Below are positions 47,601-59,132 of a DNA stretch of 64,000 nucleotides, in pieces (within the stretch, counting starts at the first letter, position 1; each line of letters starts with the position of its first letter). Both the position numbers and the translations under genes were made by a program. A model generated the notes under the pieces. The model saw nothing but the letters and a program-made list of their open reading frames with translations. It was not told the DNA's origin and made no database searches. The stretch is from Canna indica (taxonomy: Eukaryota > Streptophyta > Magnoliopsida > Zingiberales > Cannaceae), in assembly GCA_034359265.1 (NCBI GenBank), contig CP136892.1, positions 13,626,501-13,690,500 of the forward strand, read 5' to 3'.

Positions 47601-48676
47601 GGGTTGCCCCTCCCCTCCGAGCCTTGTGATAAGTGGGTTTGGTGGCTAAATGATAAAAGGATTATCAATTCTAAATCTGTCTATAATTTTATCCTAAATA
47701 AGAAACATCCCAACCTAATTAGCCTCTAACAGTGGAAAATTCTTTGGAAGGTCCCGGTTGCCCCTCGAGTTAAAATTTTTGCATGGAATGCCTTACATAA
47801 TAACTTCCAACTGCTGATAGGTTGTTTAGGTATGGTATGGTTAATTCCCCCTGTTGTGCTCTTTGCGGCAACCCTCAGGAAACCATGCTTCATGTGTTTT
47901 TTGAGTGTGAGATAGCTAGGACCCTTTGGAAATTAATTGAGGGATGATTTGCAGGTATTAAAAGAGAGCTTTGCAGAGTTGGTTTAGATAGATTGCCTAA
48001 CAATGGGGATGGTAAGTATTCTCCTATTGCTTTGGCACTCTATTTGAATGCTCTATATTCTCACTGGTCAGCTCAAAATCAGGTTGTATTTCAGAATATT
48101 AATCCCCATGTTGAAAACTTGTTTTCAACTTTTCTGACCCTGACAGTTCACTATGCTAACACATAACTGTATGACGGCAATCCCTCTAATATCACTAAGG
48201 AGGATACTATTTGAAAATTACCTCCACCAAATTGGGTCAAATTTAATACTGATGGTGCTGTTGATTCTGCTATTAACTCTAATTCTTATGCTTTCATTGG
48301 TAGAGATAGTAGTTGTTATTGCTTGGTTGCTGCTGGTTTTTTTCATCGTAATGATTATGCTTTAGTGAATGAAGTTATGGCTATTAAGAACACACTTACT
48401 CATGCTGCTAATTGCAAGCTTAAAAAGATTATTATTAAAAGTGATTCCAATATATTAGTTGCTACTTTCTATGGGCGCATGGCTCCCTTTTGGGAAATTA
48501 AAAATATTCTTACTAATGTTCGATCTCTTGCATACCAATTTAAAGAAATCAAAATTAAATTCATTTGGTGGAACAATAATCAAGCTGCTGATTGGCTTGC
48601 AAGAAAGACAAAGCTGTTGAAGCATAATTTTATTTGGACCAAAGACTGGCCACCTGATCTTATTAACCTGATGTAA
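44638..48676 (+). pseudogene. Inner LINE ORF2 (endonuclease, reverse transcriptase, RNase H)
   Basis: It starts MPMKTVSWNCRGL, the usual APE-type endonuclease opening. The endonuclease continues to about 45350 (FTWCNNR, LDRAF). The RT spans about 45960-47000, with SPGPDGYTVEF, IKMDLEKAYDRI and an intact catalytic HLMYADDILL. The zinc-binding region is at about 47740-47940, and RNase H is at about 48230-48640 (KFNTDGA, then NEVMAIKNTL). At least ten in-frame stops and some shifts interrupt it, among them 44746, 46042, 46417, 46564, 46993 and 47727. ORF2 would nick target DNA and copy the LINE RNA at the break; this copy cannot. Confidence 0.85.
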
Positions 48677-48737
48677 CTTGAGACTTAATGTACTTTTTTT
48701 CTCTTTTGAATAATAAAAAGAAGTAATATTATTAATC

Positions 48738-51604
48738 AAATGAATATTGATAAAGGTTTGTTTTAAAGCAATAGATAAATCTATGAGCCGTTTATCATTG
48801 AGAAAAGAGGTATTGGCACCAGAGCCATTAATGATTTTATGAAAATCCCATTTTAATTTAGAAAAAGCATCACAAAAAAGGTTCCAAGCCTAAGATCTTT
48901 TTAGAGAGAACAACATTAGAAGTGAAAGATAAATCATGATATTTGGTTTTAACCACCTTAATCCATAGAGAGTTTTTGTTGTTAAGGAAGTCTTGAATTC
49001 TTTTAGTTTGAAGGGAAAGACTTTTGAATTTTAGATCTTGAATACCAAAGCCACCTAGGAATTTAGGAAGTGTAACCGTGTTTCAATTGATTAAATGCAT
49101 GCTTCTTTTATTAGGATTTTTATCGCAAAGGAAGTCTCTCATTTTCTTTTCAATCTTTCCACAAGTGTCAATAGATAACAAGTTCACAACAGCTGAATGG
49201 ATAGGGACAACATTGAGGTCAAATTTAATAAGGACAAACTTACCAACTTGAGAAACCATAGAGGACTTCCAATTAGCAAGCTTATAATCAATTAAACAAA
49301 GAATCATATCACGAGTTTTAGGATGCGATCTTCTAGGTGAAATCATGGTACCTAAATATTTAAAAGGAAAACAACCCTGCTTCATACCCAAAAAAGAATT
49401 TATACTGTTTTTAGAGGAAGAAGGGGTATTTTTAGGGAAAAAAATTTTGGGTTGAGAAAAATTTACTTTTTGATCAGTTAAAATCTCATAGTGCTGAAAA
49501 ATGTTTTTTATAGAGAAAAGAGTTTTCTTATTAGCTCTGCAAGTGATAATCAAGTTATCAGCAAACATTAAATGACTAATGTCTAGTTTACCCTTAAGCT
49601 TAAAAGGAGTGAAATGCTTTTGAAGAACAATAAAATTTATAAGATGGGTAAGAGTTTGAGCCACTAGGATATAATGAAAGGGGGATAGGGGATCCCCTTG
49701 CCTTATACCCTTGGTGGAGGGAAAGAAATTAGAAAGTTGGTCGTTAATAAGACAGGCAAAGGTGGGAGAAGAAATGCAAAAATTAATCCAGTTAATGAAT
49801 TTCTCAGGGAAATTAAAAAGGTGGAGAACCTCAATAATGGCTTCCCATTTGAGAAGATCAAAGGCTTCCTCTAGGTCCATTTTAATGATGATATAGGGAG
49901 AATTGTCTTTAGAATCATAAAAAGAATGAGAAAACTCCTAAACAATGAGAATATTATCATGAATACTCCTGTCTTGTAAAAAGATAGATTGTTCATGAGA
50001 AATGAGTTCAGGGAGGCAAATTTTAAGTCTATTAGCAATCAATTTGAAAAGAGTTATATAGGAAAAATTGCATAGAGCAATAGGCTTATAGTCTTTGATG
50101 ATTTTGGAATTTTTGCATTTAGGTATGAAGGTTAATATAATCATATTCCAATCAGCAGGAAAAACATTGGAATTATGAAAGGAAAGAAGAATATAAGTGA
50201 AGTCATGAGAAATAATATTCCAGTAATATTTATAAAACTTCACAGTGATACCATCATAACCATGACTCTTTCCATTATCAAGGGATTTAATAATGTCAAA
50301 AATCTCCTTTTAGGAAAGAGGGGAAATAAGATGGTTAGCACTATTGGGAGGAAGAGTTTTGAAAATAGGCCAAGTGCTAGAAATAGTAGGAGCAGGAGTT
50401 TGAGACCAAAGAGGAAGAATAAAAATTAGCAAACTCATTGAGAATAATTTTTTCATCATAAATGAGAATCGAATTAGAATCAAGAATAGAGGAAATAAAG
50501 TTTTTTCTCCTACGAATGGTGATAATTCTATAAAAGAATGCAGAGTTATTATCCTCATCAAGAATCCAATTGGATTTAGATTTGGCCCATCATTTGAGGT
50601 AGATTTATCTTTGGAGGGCAATATATCTATTGTAAAAACTTCTAAGTTTAGAGTCAATATCAATATGACATAATTGGTTACTCTCAAGGATTCAAGAAGG
50701 TGAATGTCACTAAGGGTAGAATTAAGCAAGGATTCAAGGTTTCCAAGATGTTGTTTATTCCACGAACTCAAAGCAGTCCTAATTTTGATCAGCTTTTGAG
50801 AGAAAATAATGGATGAATTGGTAGAGTGAGGGGATTGCCAAGCAGTGGAATTGACATCCCTACAATCTTCATATTCAATCAAGAAGTTTTGTAAAGAAAA
50901 ATGTCTATTTCTAACCTGCTTAGCATTAGGAATAGAGAAGATAAGAAGCCTATGATTAGAAGTTATTCTAGGTAAATGATGAACAGTAGAGTTTCCAAAG
51001 AAATATAGCCAAGCAGCATTAGCAAAGACTCTATCTAATCTAACTAAAATTTTGGAAGGCCCATGCCTATTGTTGGTCCAAGTGAATTTATTTTCAATAA
51101 AATCAATGTCAGAAAGGTCACAATGATTGATAAAGCTTTGAAAATATAGAAAAGAAGAATTTAATCTAAAGGGTCTGCCCCCATATTTATCATCAGAGTT
51201 TAAAATGTAATTAAAATCTCCTAGGATAATCCAAGGATACGAGTTTAAATCAAGCACAACAAGGTCATTCCATATAGCATTATGAATAGCAGGAAGGAAC
51301 AATACGTACTAGCATAAATACCAGTAAGTAAAAAAGGTTCAGAATCATCAATTTTGATAACAACATGAATGATTTGGGAAGAAATGTAAATAATTTGAAA
51401 TTGAACAAAATCAGAATTTCATGTAATCAAGCGACCACCAGAAGCACCAGAGCTAGGTTGAATAGCATCAAGCCAATTTCTACCAAAATACTTAATAAGT
51501 TTTTTAGAGGCAGTATCATCAAGATGAGTTACCTTAAGGTGAGATTTCTTAATAAGTAAAGTAATGTGATCTCTAATCGGTTTTCTCCTAGCCTCTCTAA
51601 CATT
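48738..51604 (-). pseudogene. Outer LINE ORF2, N-terminal and RT part
   Basis: On the minus strand: endonuclease remnant (51604-50900) with ILGDFNYIL, FTWTNNRHG and VRLDRVFANAAW; then RT in two frames, 50243-49938 (FIPKCKNS, DYKPIALCN) and 49880-49083 (KMDLEEAFDLLKWEA, GIRQGDPLSP, FKYLGTMISP). The metal-binding box reads HLMFADN where active RTs have an (Y/F)ADD motif, so one catalytic Asp is Asn. Stops and shifts lie between the frames. The C-terminal domains continue at 42165-41044 beyond the inner LINE. Confidence 0.85.
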
Positions 51605-51621
51605 CCTTCGACGATCAAGTT

Positions 51622-51926
51622 AGTGATAAATAAGCGTGAAAGGTCAAAGGTCAATGGAGGTCTAGTTTTTGTGGGGTCATCAAGAAGCAATCCTTGACAC
51701 TTGAACTATAGTCTATATCCTCTCTCACGAAGCTCTCTTGTATAAATAATATTATTATAAGTTGATGCTTATGTCTTTAATATTCTTTATTTTCTATGTT
51801 ATAATATATTATTTTAATTTCGGCCAATAATTCCATAATTAAATCAGATAAAAAAATTTTATAGCAGAATATTAATCACACTTGCTAAAATTGTTATTAA
51901 CTTTACAATATCGAGTAAATTTAATA
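51622..51926. other. AT-rich non-coding segment between LINE and MULE
   Basis: This is the continuation of the sequence at 40301-40919 on the other side of the LINE. No gene is seen. Confidence 0.5.
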
Positions 51927-52155
51927 GGTAATTACTTGAATATATCTTGAACTATGAATTTTGTCTCAAATCTATCATGAACTTTAATTTCTCCAAATTG
52001 CATCCTCAACTATCACATTTGTATCAATTGCTTCCCTCCGTCAAAATTTCGTCAGCTACCCCGTTAACTCTGCCACGCGTTAAGTACACATGTACTAAAA
52101 AATTATTTTTTTATTCGAAATCGAATAAATTATTTTTTCAAAATCTTTTCTGATG

Positions 52156-52251
52156 TCCACGTGTGCTGCACACGTGGATTAATTTTTTTTTTTCAATAAT
52201 TTTTTTTTAAAAAAGGTGTTTGACTTGTCCACGTGTGAAGCACACGTGGAC
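52156..52251. repeat. Two G-box hairpins in the left MULE arm
   Basis: Near-perfect palindromes with ACACGTGG half-sites lie at 52156-52178 and 52227-52251. Each contains CACGTG, a core bound by plant bZIP and bHLH factors. The right arm has matching ones at 58280-58304 and 58354-58376. Confidence 0.75.
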
Positions 52252-52983
52252 TATCTTTTTGCCCTAAAATAAAGCCCGACTGCCCCACAAGTTCCTCGAC
52301 ATCAACTTCCTTGTCCACCCCACCCGCTGCTCGAAGCTTCGACGATCGGCGATAATAACACTTCTCTGGTCACTGCTCCGGCTCCGGCAATGAGGAATCC
52401 ATGACTACAACAATCGATCGCTGCTCGTAGAATGGTAGCTCGGGGGAAACAACCCCTGCATTGTTCTACTCGACGTCATAGGACCATCCTTCCTCCCAAG
52501 TGTGACCAAACGACTGCAAAAAACTTTGTAAGTTCAAATTTTGTTGTTTTCGTGTGTGTTTGATTCACATTTATATTTTGAACCAATATTAGGGTTTAAT
52601 TGAATCTGCCGTTAGGGCTTTGAGATTTTTTTTGAGATTTCTTATTTTCGAGTGTTTAATATTATTTTACTTGTTGATCTATATTAAATTCTTATTATTA
52701 GCAACTATGATTTAGTTTTTACTACTATGGTTTATAGAAATCATAATTTGGATGTTAGCATCTATAAAAGAGCTATCTTTGATGTAATATGGTTTATGTT
52801 GATGTAATCTGGTTTATGTTCATGTAATCTTCTTTATTGTTGATTTTTTATTATGTATTAACTATTGTTAGTATACCCTGTTAGTATACAACTATTTGTA
52901 TACCCTATTAGTATACTACTGTTACTGTATTCATACTATTAGTATACTACTATTAGTATCCTATTGTTATTCTTAAGTATGAA

Positions 52984-54521
52984 TTGTGTAAGCATCAAGT
53001 TGCTTTGGATAGTAGCTATACTTCTTCTTCAGATAACATTGATTATACTAGAAGCACAGTACCTTGCACAATGCAGAAGGGCAAGCACATAAGCAACCAA
53101 TCATCTAGTTCTGGTTCTAGCAGCATTAGTTCAAATCAATATCAATTTGTTCAATTGGAAAGATCAAAACAAATGAAGATGACAAATAGTAGTTCAAGTT
53201 CTGATCATTTTATACAAACGGGAAAGTCAGTTTATACAATGACATATGCTCCTGAAGAAGAACAAATTCAACCAATTACAGATCCAGATCCATCTTTATC
53301 TTGGAGTGATTGGAATGAAGCAAGTACAAGTCAAGCAATACCATTGGCAGATGCTCCCCAAGAAGAACCTGTTGAACCAATTGCATATCCTTCCCAAGAA
53401 AAACCTATTGAACCAATTGCAGATGCTCCCTAAGAAGAACCAGTTGAACCAATTGCATATTCTCCTCAAGATTGGAGTGATTCAGATTTGCCTTCTGATT
53501 TAGAAACTGATGAGGAATTAATGTCTAGTGAATTTGAAGATGGTTCGGATGAGGAATACATGAAAGCTAGAACCATAAGGAAAGAAGCTGCAGATGCTAA
53601 GAAAATTCAGGATGACAACTTAAGAGAAGCATATCCATCTTCATCTTGGAGTGATTGGAATGAAGCAAATATCAATGAAGGAAATACCAATGAAGCAAGT
53701 ACAAGTGAAGCGGGGGGAGTTTACTAGTGCACCCCCTATTTTTAAAAGGTTGTACATTGGGTTTGATGCTCTAAAGAAGGGGGTTTTGCATGGTTGTCGA
53801 CCAATTGTTGGATTTGATGGTTACTTTTTGAAAACTTTTTTGGGTGGACAATTATTATCTGTAATTGGTATCGATGAAAACAATCAAATATTTTCCATTA
53901 CATGGGCAGTTGTCGAGGGAGAAAATTATGATGCATGGAGATGGTTCTTAGGGCTATTTTTAGATGACCTTGAAATTTCACAAGGATATGGGTGGACTTT
54001 TATTAGTGACCAACAGAATGTAAGCAATTTACTATATCTTTTAATTTACTATTGATATCCTTAATGTTGATATTTACTTAATGTTTCAATTTCCTTATCT
54101 TTCAATTTACTTAATATTTCAATTACCTTATCATTCAGGGACTAGAGCATGCACTGTTAGAATGCGTGCCATCCACAGAGCACAGAAATTGTGCTAGACA
54201 TATATATGTCAATTGGAAGAAAAAAATTAATGGTCACTACTTCAAGTCCTTATTTTGGAAGGCAGTTAGAGCAATTGAGGAATCAGAACTGAACAGAGTG
54301 TTGACTGAGTTGGCAACTACTTCACAGCAAGCCCATGATTCATTGATTGCTACAGGACTCAAAAAATTTTGTCAGACCCATGTAAGTACAATATGCAAGT
54401 CTGATAATGTGACCAACAATATCTCGGATACATTCAATGCTTATATTCTAAAGACAAGGTCGAAACCCATAGTAGATATGCTTGAGGCGATAAGGAGAAT
54501 GTTGATGCAACGAATGTACAT

Positions 54522-54571
<50 letters not shown>

Positions 54572-55433
54572 AAAGTGGTCTGGTGATATATGTCCTAATA
54601 TAAGAAGGAAGCTGGAGAAAAGTAAAGAGGAAAATAGATATTGCATTGTTACACCAAGTGATAATTTGAAATTTGAGGTTCAGTATATGGACAAGATACA
54701 TGTTGTAAACCTTGGCAATCAAACTTGCACATGTAGGAGGTGGGATCTCAGTGGGATACCTTGTAATCATGCAGTTTCTTGCATCAATTGGATGAAAGAG
54801 GACCCGGAGACATATATCAACGATTACTTCAAGAGAGATGCTTATCTCAAGACTTATAAATTCTTTTTAGAACCATTAACTGGAAAGGATACTTGGCCGG
54901 CTATGGATGCCCCCCATGTTTTGCCACCACATGTTAAGAAAATGCCGGGGAGACCAAAGAAAGTAAGAAGAAGAGAATTACATGAGGATGATAGTCACAC
55001 ATCAAGATACTCTAAACATGGTTCAATCATCAAGTGTCAAATATATTTCCTTGAAGGCCATAATAGAAGAAGTTGTCCATTGAGGACACAAGGAGCTTCA
55101 ACACATATGGAGGAGGTAAGTTGTCAATTGTGTGCTTAACTTTCATTAATCAAATTTGAATTTATCTAAGTATCCATTTGATATGTGTTGTAGGGTCAAA
55201 CAAGCCAGCCCAGTAGAGGCAGAGGAAGAAGAGGGAGGAGGGGCAGAGGAGGAAGAGGGAGGGAAAGAGGTGAAGAAACACAATCCAGTACAATTCATGT
55301 AGAGGCATATCTACCTTCTACCTCTAGTGTCAGAGGTAGAGGAAGATCCTCAACCACTAGTGGCAAAGGTAGAGGTAGAGCCTCAACAGTTAGTTCCCTG
55401 TTTATATCTCATTTTAGTATCAACATGTTCTAA
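52984..55433 (+). pseudogene. MULE transposase pseudogene (mudrA-like)
   Basis: Exons visible: about 52984-54019, 54139-55115 and 55194-55433, with GT-AG introns. The N-terminal part is Ser-rich and acidic, with repeated EEPVEPIA-type units and WSDWNEA, and has a TAA at 53431. The usual MuDR DNA-binding segment before the core is missing, and a G-run near 53715 changes frame. The MULE core follows: RLYIGFDALKKG, GCRPIVGFDGYFLK (catalytic Asp) and FISDQQN (second Asp). A 43-bp GA repeat (54525-54567) shifts the frame again before KWSGDICPN. The SWIM zinc finger is present (CTCRRW, then PCNHAVSC). The zinc knuckle has one Cys replaced by Tyr. The third exon is Arg/Gly-rich. The enzyme would mobilise Mutator elements; this copy is broken. 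Confidence 0.85.
54525..54567 (+). repeat. (GA)n microsatellite inside transposase exon
   Basis: About 21 GA units. They give a run of Arg-Glu in the incoming frame, but the homologous sequence resumes in another frame directly after the repeat. Confidence 0.9.
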
Positions 55434-56434
55434 TTCATATCAATGAATATCTTAGTGTATAAACATTAATCATTTTTATAGGTAGGCAATGCATAGAGAA
55501 AGAGCTATAGCATTACAAGGATTTGGTGTGTTTACTAGAGAGGAGACATGAATCACTTATTATAGGGTTCAGTTTGTTTACTGTTCAATTCATTATTCAA
55601 TTTATTCAAATTCATTCCTAATCAATTTACTTATTCAATTTGTTCAGATGCCCGACAGTGGCTTGTCCATTTGTTCACCAAGAGGAGAATGGAGTGGATC
55701 AATCATCCACGAATGCGATTGAAGAGTTCGTGCTTTACAAGAAGACTTGAATGTAATACAAACATCTCAGAATTCTCATAATGTTGGACAGAATGTAACA
55801 CCAAAAGATGATTAAAAGTATACTATATGTTGGACAGCATCTCAGAATTCACAAGCATGTGGATATTTGACATATAATATTTGGTTTAATATACTATTTT
55901 GACAGTATAATGGTCATACCGTAGATATTTGGTTTAGTATTGTGCTATTTTGAATGTGGATATGTATTAACAATATTTTGATGTGTTTAATATAAGTAGG
56001 TGTTGACATCGGTTTAGTATAAGTGTGTTGACAATATTTTAATATATGTTGACAGTATTTTAATGTGTGTTGATACTATTTTAATGTGGGTTGACAGTAT
56101 TTTAGAATGGATATGGTTTCGGTCTCATTTTTTAACGGATATGATTTTAGTCTCAAATGTATCTTGAATTTTTATTTGGTCTCAAATGTATCCTGAAATT
56201 TTATTCAGTCTCAAATATATCCTCAATTTAAATTTAGTCTCATATGTATCCGAATTTTGGTTGACATGAATAACTAATTTCACAATAAACAGTCATTTAT
56301 AACCTGAACTGACAATGAATATTAGAATAATAAAATAACATGTACCATAACATCAACTATTTCATAACACCGAAAAACTTCAAGACTTTAAGAGTTACAT
56401 CTTCATTTGACATCAAAATACATCAAAAGATACA

Positions 56435-56916
56435 TCATGCCCATGACATGAACACTTGAACCATCCAAGCACAAATGATAACATAAATATACATCTTTGT
56501 TGTCCTGATTGACATTTCTAATTTTTCATATTGCTTCTCCAACTTATTCAATTTATATTTGAGGATTATTGTCTTCTCTTGCAGTAAGTTAATTTTCTCT
56601 GTAAGTAACTCATCGGGATTCCGTGTAAGTTCCCCGCGCTTAGAATATTCATCATGCCATACAAAAAAAATCACAATCATCTTCTCTTTTCTACAAGAAT
56701 ACATTGTATTTTAATAAATACATTGGAACCAAAATTTAATACTTCAATACAAAACTTAACAATTACCTTCCAATGGGCACATCTCCAAAATCGTCTTCCA
56801 GGATTTTTTTTTGTTTTTGAAATTAAAATCCGAGCTTCAATTGAGTGATAGCACGTAGGTCTGTTTAAAATCGAGGAAACTGATACTTCCCCTATCTCAT
56901 TGTTTGTTGATGTCAT
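56435..56916 (-). pseudogene. GRF-type zinc-finger small protein gene carried in the MULE
   Basis: Exon 1 (56916-56767) encodes 50 residues with CYHS, then KKNPGRRFWRCAHWK, a GRF zinc-finger start. The intron (56766-56691) has GT and AG borders and keeps phase 0. Exon 2 (56690-56435) would complete the finger with DDC and FFVWHDE, followed by a coiled coil (about 45 residues) and a C-terminal hydrophobic helix. A run of eight T bases puts the first codons of exon 2 out of frame with the rest, so one base too many (or an alternative splice site) is implied. Small GRF proteins of this layout are common in plants; their role is poorly known. Whether it belongs to the MULE or was captured is unclear. 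Confidence 0.6.
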
Positions 56917-57055
56917 TGCTTCCTCTAGGCAATAATGAGCTAAATTAACAATGAGCTCCTTACAATGATAATATAGAGTTAGCTCCTTACAATGATAATT
57001 AACACTGAGATAAATTACAGTGAGGTTCAGTAACAGTAATAAATTGCAATGAGCT

Positions 57056-57977
57056 TGTTAGAGATTGACTCAAATTGGGTCCGAACCGAATCCAACGAGT
57101 CCGATCGGATCCAAATCGGAGTTGATTTGATCAAGATATGCTTGAACCGATTTGTCAATTTGATTGAACCATATTGAACCGGACTCAATCAAAATAAATC
57201 ATGATTTTATAATAATGGGTCTGGGAGCCCAGCCTACCATCTTCTCAAGATACCCATGCCAATGTTGCAGCAGCACACGCAAAAGTTTTCAAATTGATAA
57301 TGTGAAAATCAAATATTGCTTTTGACTAGTCAAATGGAGAAAAATGTGGAGGCATCACGTGAAGCCACCAAGCATTTTACAAGTTTCTTTTGTTAAAAGA
57401 AGCATTTTAGTCATCCGATTAAATCAGACGGAGCAGCAAATTCCTTGGAGATTTTTTCTCTACTAAAGCAGGCATGAATCAGCTCTCTCTCTCTATTATA
57501 AATAGGGGCCTAATATGCAGTTCTAATCAAATCCCACACCAAGAGAAAATCCCCCCATATGAGAGTATTAGAGATCTAGAAAATTAAGAGTGCCGCTACG
57601 ACTCTTTTCCTAAGGAGTGCCCCTTCTCAATTTTTGACATACAACAGCAAGAGTTCAGTTTCAAGACAGATCTTATAGAGACAGTGTCTCTACTTCGTAC
57701 TAATTTTAGGTTTAATTAATTTAAGATAATTTACAATATTCTGAAGGAGATTTAGATTATTGCACTCTTATTGTAAAAGTTCTTTTCTAGATTTAATAAA
57801 GCAGTCTCCTCTTCTCCCTGTGGACATAGGATCAGCACTCCGCCGAGTCCGAACCACATTAACCCCCTTGTCTTTTATTTTTTTGTATTATTATTATTAT
57901 CAGATTTGGTTTTCCATTTTCCTCGCCGGATTTGGATTTTGTAGATCCTGTAGAAAATTATCCCAAACTTTCTAACA
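57056..57977 (+). mobile_element. 922-bp solo LTR nested in the MULE
   Basis: It starts TGTTAGA and ends TCTAACA, a perfect 7-bp inverted pair. Flanks GAGCT (57051-57055) and TAGCT (57978-57982) match at 4 of 5. A TATA-like ATTATAAATAGGGG (57495-57508) supports plus orientation. The layout and size resemble a Ty1/copia LTR. No internal region is present. Confidence 0.8.
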
Positions 57978-58279
57978 TAGCTAAATGAAAGGATCTTACT
58001 AGGTGAACCAAACCAAGTCGCCGGGGATAGAAGACCAGCTCACCAAAACTAACCGACGACGACTTAGGGATTTGAGGTGATGCTTCGTCGATGAATAAGA
58101 GCTCGGGGGAGCGGGTTCGTCGAGGATTTGGTGCTCGGGGAAGCTTCTCGTCGAGGATTTGGTGCTCGAAGGCGCTGAGGGAGCTGCTCGACTTAGGGAT
58201 TCTTTGCCGAGGCTATCAAGATGAGGAGATTTAGGGCAAGATGTGGGGTAGTCAGGGTTTACTTTAGGGCAAAAAGATA

Positions 58280-58376
58280 GTCCGCGTGTGTTTTACACGT
58301 GGACAAGTCAAACACTTTTTTAAAAAAAATTATTGAAAAAAAATAATTTTTAATCCACGTGTGCAGCACACGTGGA
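58280..58376. repeat. Two G-box hairpins in the right MULE arm
   Basis: Palindromes at 58280-58304 (one mismatch, CGCG for CACG in the left half) and 58354-58376 (perfect) mirror those of the left arm. Confidence 0.75.
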
Positions 58377-58619
58377 CATCAGAAAAGATTTTTTTTAAAA
58401 AGAATTTTCTATTCAGTTTCGAATAAGAAATATTTTTTTAATACATGTGTACATGCCACGTGGTAGGATTAACGGGGTAGCTCACAGAATTTTGACGGAG
58501 GGATGCAATTGATACAAATGTGATAGTTGAAGATGCAATTTGGAGAAGTCAAAATTCATGATAAATTTGAGATAAAATTTATAGTTCAGAATATATTCAG
58601 GTAAATACCCAACTTAATA

Positions 58620-59132
58620 TAAATTTTAAAGTTAAGGTCCACATCTATAAAATTTTATAAAAGTACGAATTATTTGTCTAATTAATCAAAGTATTATTTT
58701 CAAATCCAATTAAGTTAGCATGGCATATCAAGAATAAGCACTCACATATTATCAATCAATAAACCTAGCATAATATTAATTACGGACTAAATTTATTATC
58801 AGCTTTATAATATGAGTTTAGTTTGATAAATTTTAAAGTTCCAATTAAAATTTGACAATTTATATACAATGCGGACTATTTTTTCATTGACCCATAAACA
58901 ATACTATCTAGTAATCAAGCCAAATATATCTCAATAACCCAATTATTAGCAAAGCATGCAATTGGGAATTACAATCGATCAATAAGGAGACCTAAATTGT
59001 CTAAGTGGTACTACAGATGACATAAAATGACGTGGACCTTCAATAGTCTTTATTTTGTGAATATAATTTAGGAAAATCAAGTATATAATTGGGAGATGAA
59101 ATAGCCAAGTTTAGAAACAATCAACAGAGATA
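58620..59132. other. AT-rich non-coding stretch
   Basis: No gene or repeat is recognised up to the start of the LINE ORF1 remnant. The last ~70 bp may be its 5' UTR. Confidence 0.5.

Larger units (their letters stand above)
42182..48721 (+). mobile_element. Full-length LINE (plus strand) nested in the outer LINE
   Basis: 6540 bp between perfect 16-bp target duplications. The order is 5' UTR (42182-42502), ORF1 (42503-44657), ORF2 (44638-48676), and a short 3' UTR ending in an A-rich AATAATAAAAAG. It looks complete in structure, but both ORFs contain stops. Its orientation is opposite to the host LINE. Confidence 0.9.
40937..51604 (-). mobile_element. 5'-truncated LINE (minus strand) split by a second LINE
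   Basis: A T-run at 40937 marks the poly-A end on the minus strand. Both sides carry a 17-bp target duplication: CCTTCGACGATTAAGTT (40920-40936) and CCTTCGACGATCAAGTT (51605-51621). Without the inner LINE (42182-48737 including its duplicated target) about 4.1 kb remains. The 5' end at 51604 already lies within the endonuclease domain of ORF2, so the element is truncated, as LINE insertions often are. Confidence 0.85.
51927..58610 (+). mobile_element. Mutator-like element (MULE) with ~350-bp inverted repeats
   Basis: The ends start GGTAATTACTTGAATATAT on the left and GGGTATTTACCTGAATATAT inverted from the right. The similarity extends roughly 350 bp inward on each side, including CACGTG hairpins. 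Flanks AATTTAATA (51918-51926) and AACTTAATA (58611-58619) match at 8 of 9, the Mutator duplication length. The element carries a transposase pseudogene on the + strand, a GRF-zinc-finger gene on the - strand and a nested 922-bp solo LTR. GC-rich stretches just inside each arm (52265-52540 and 58010-58250) have no recognised product. Confidence 0.9.
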
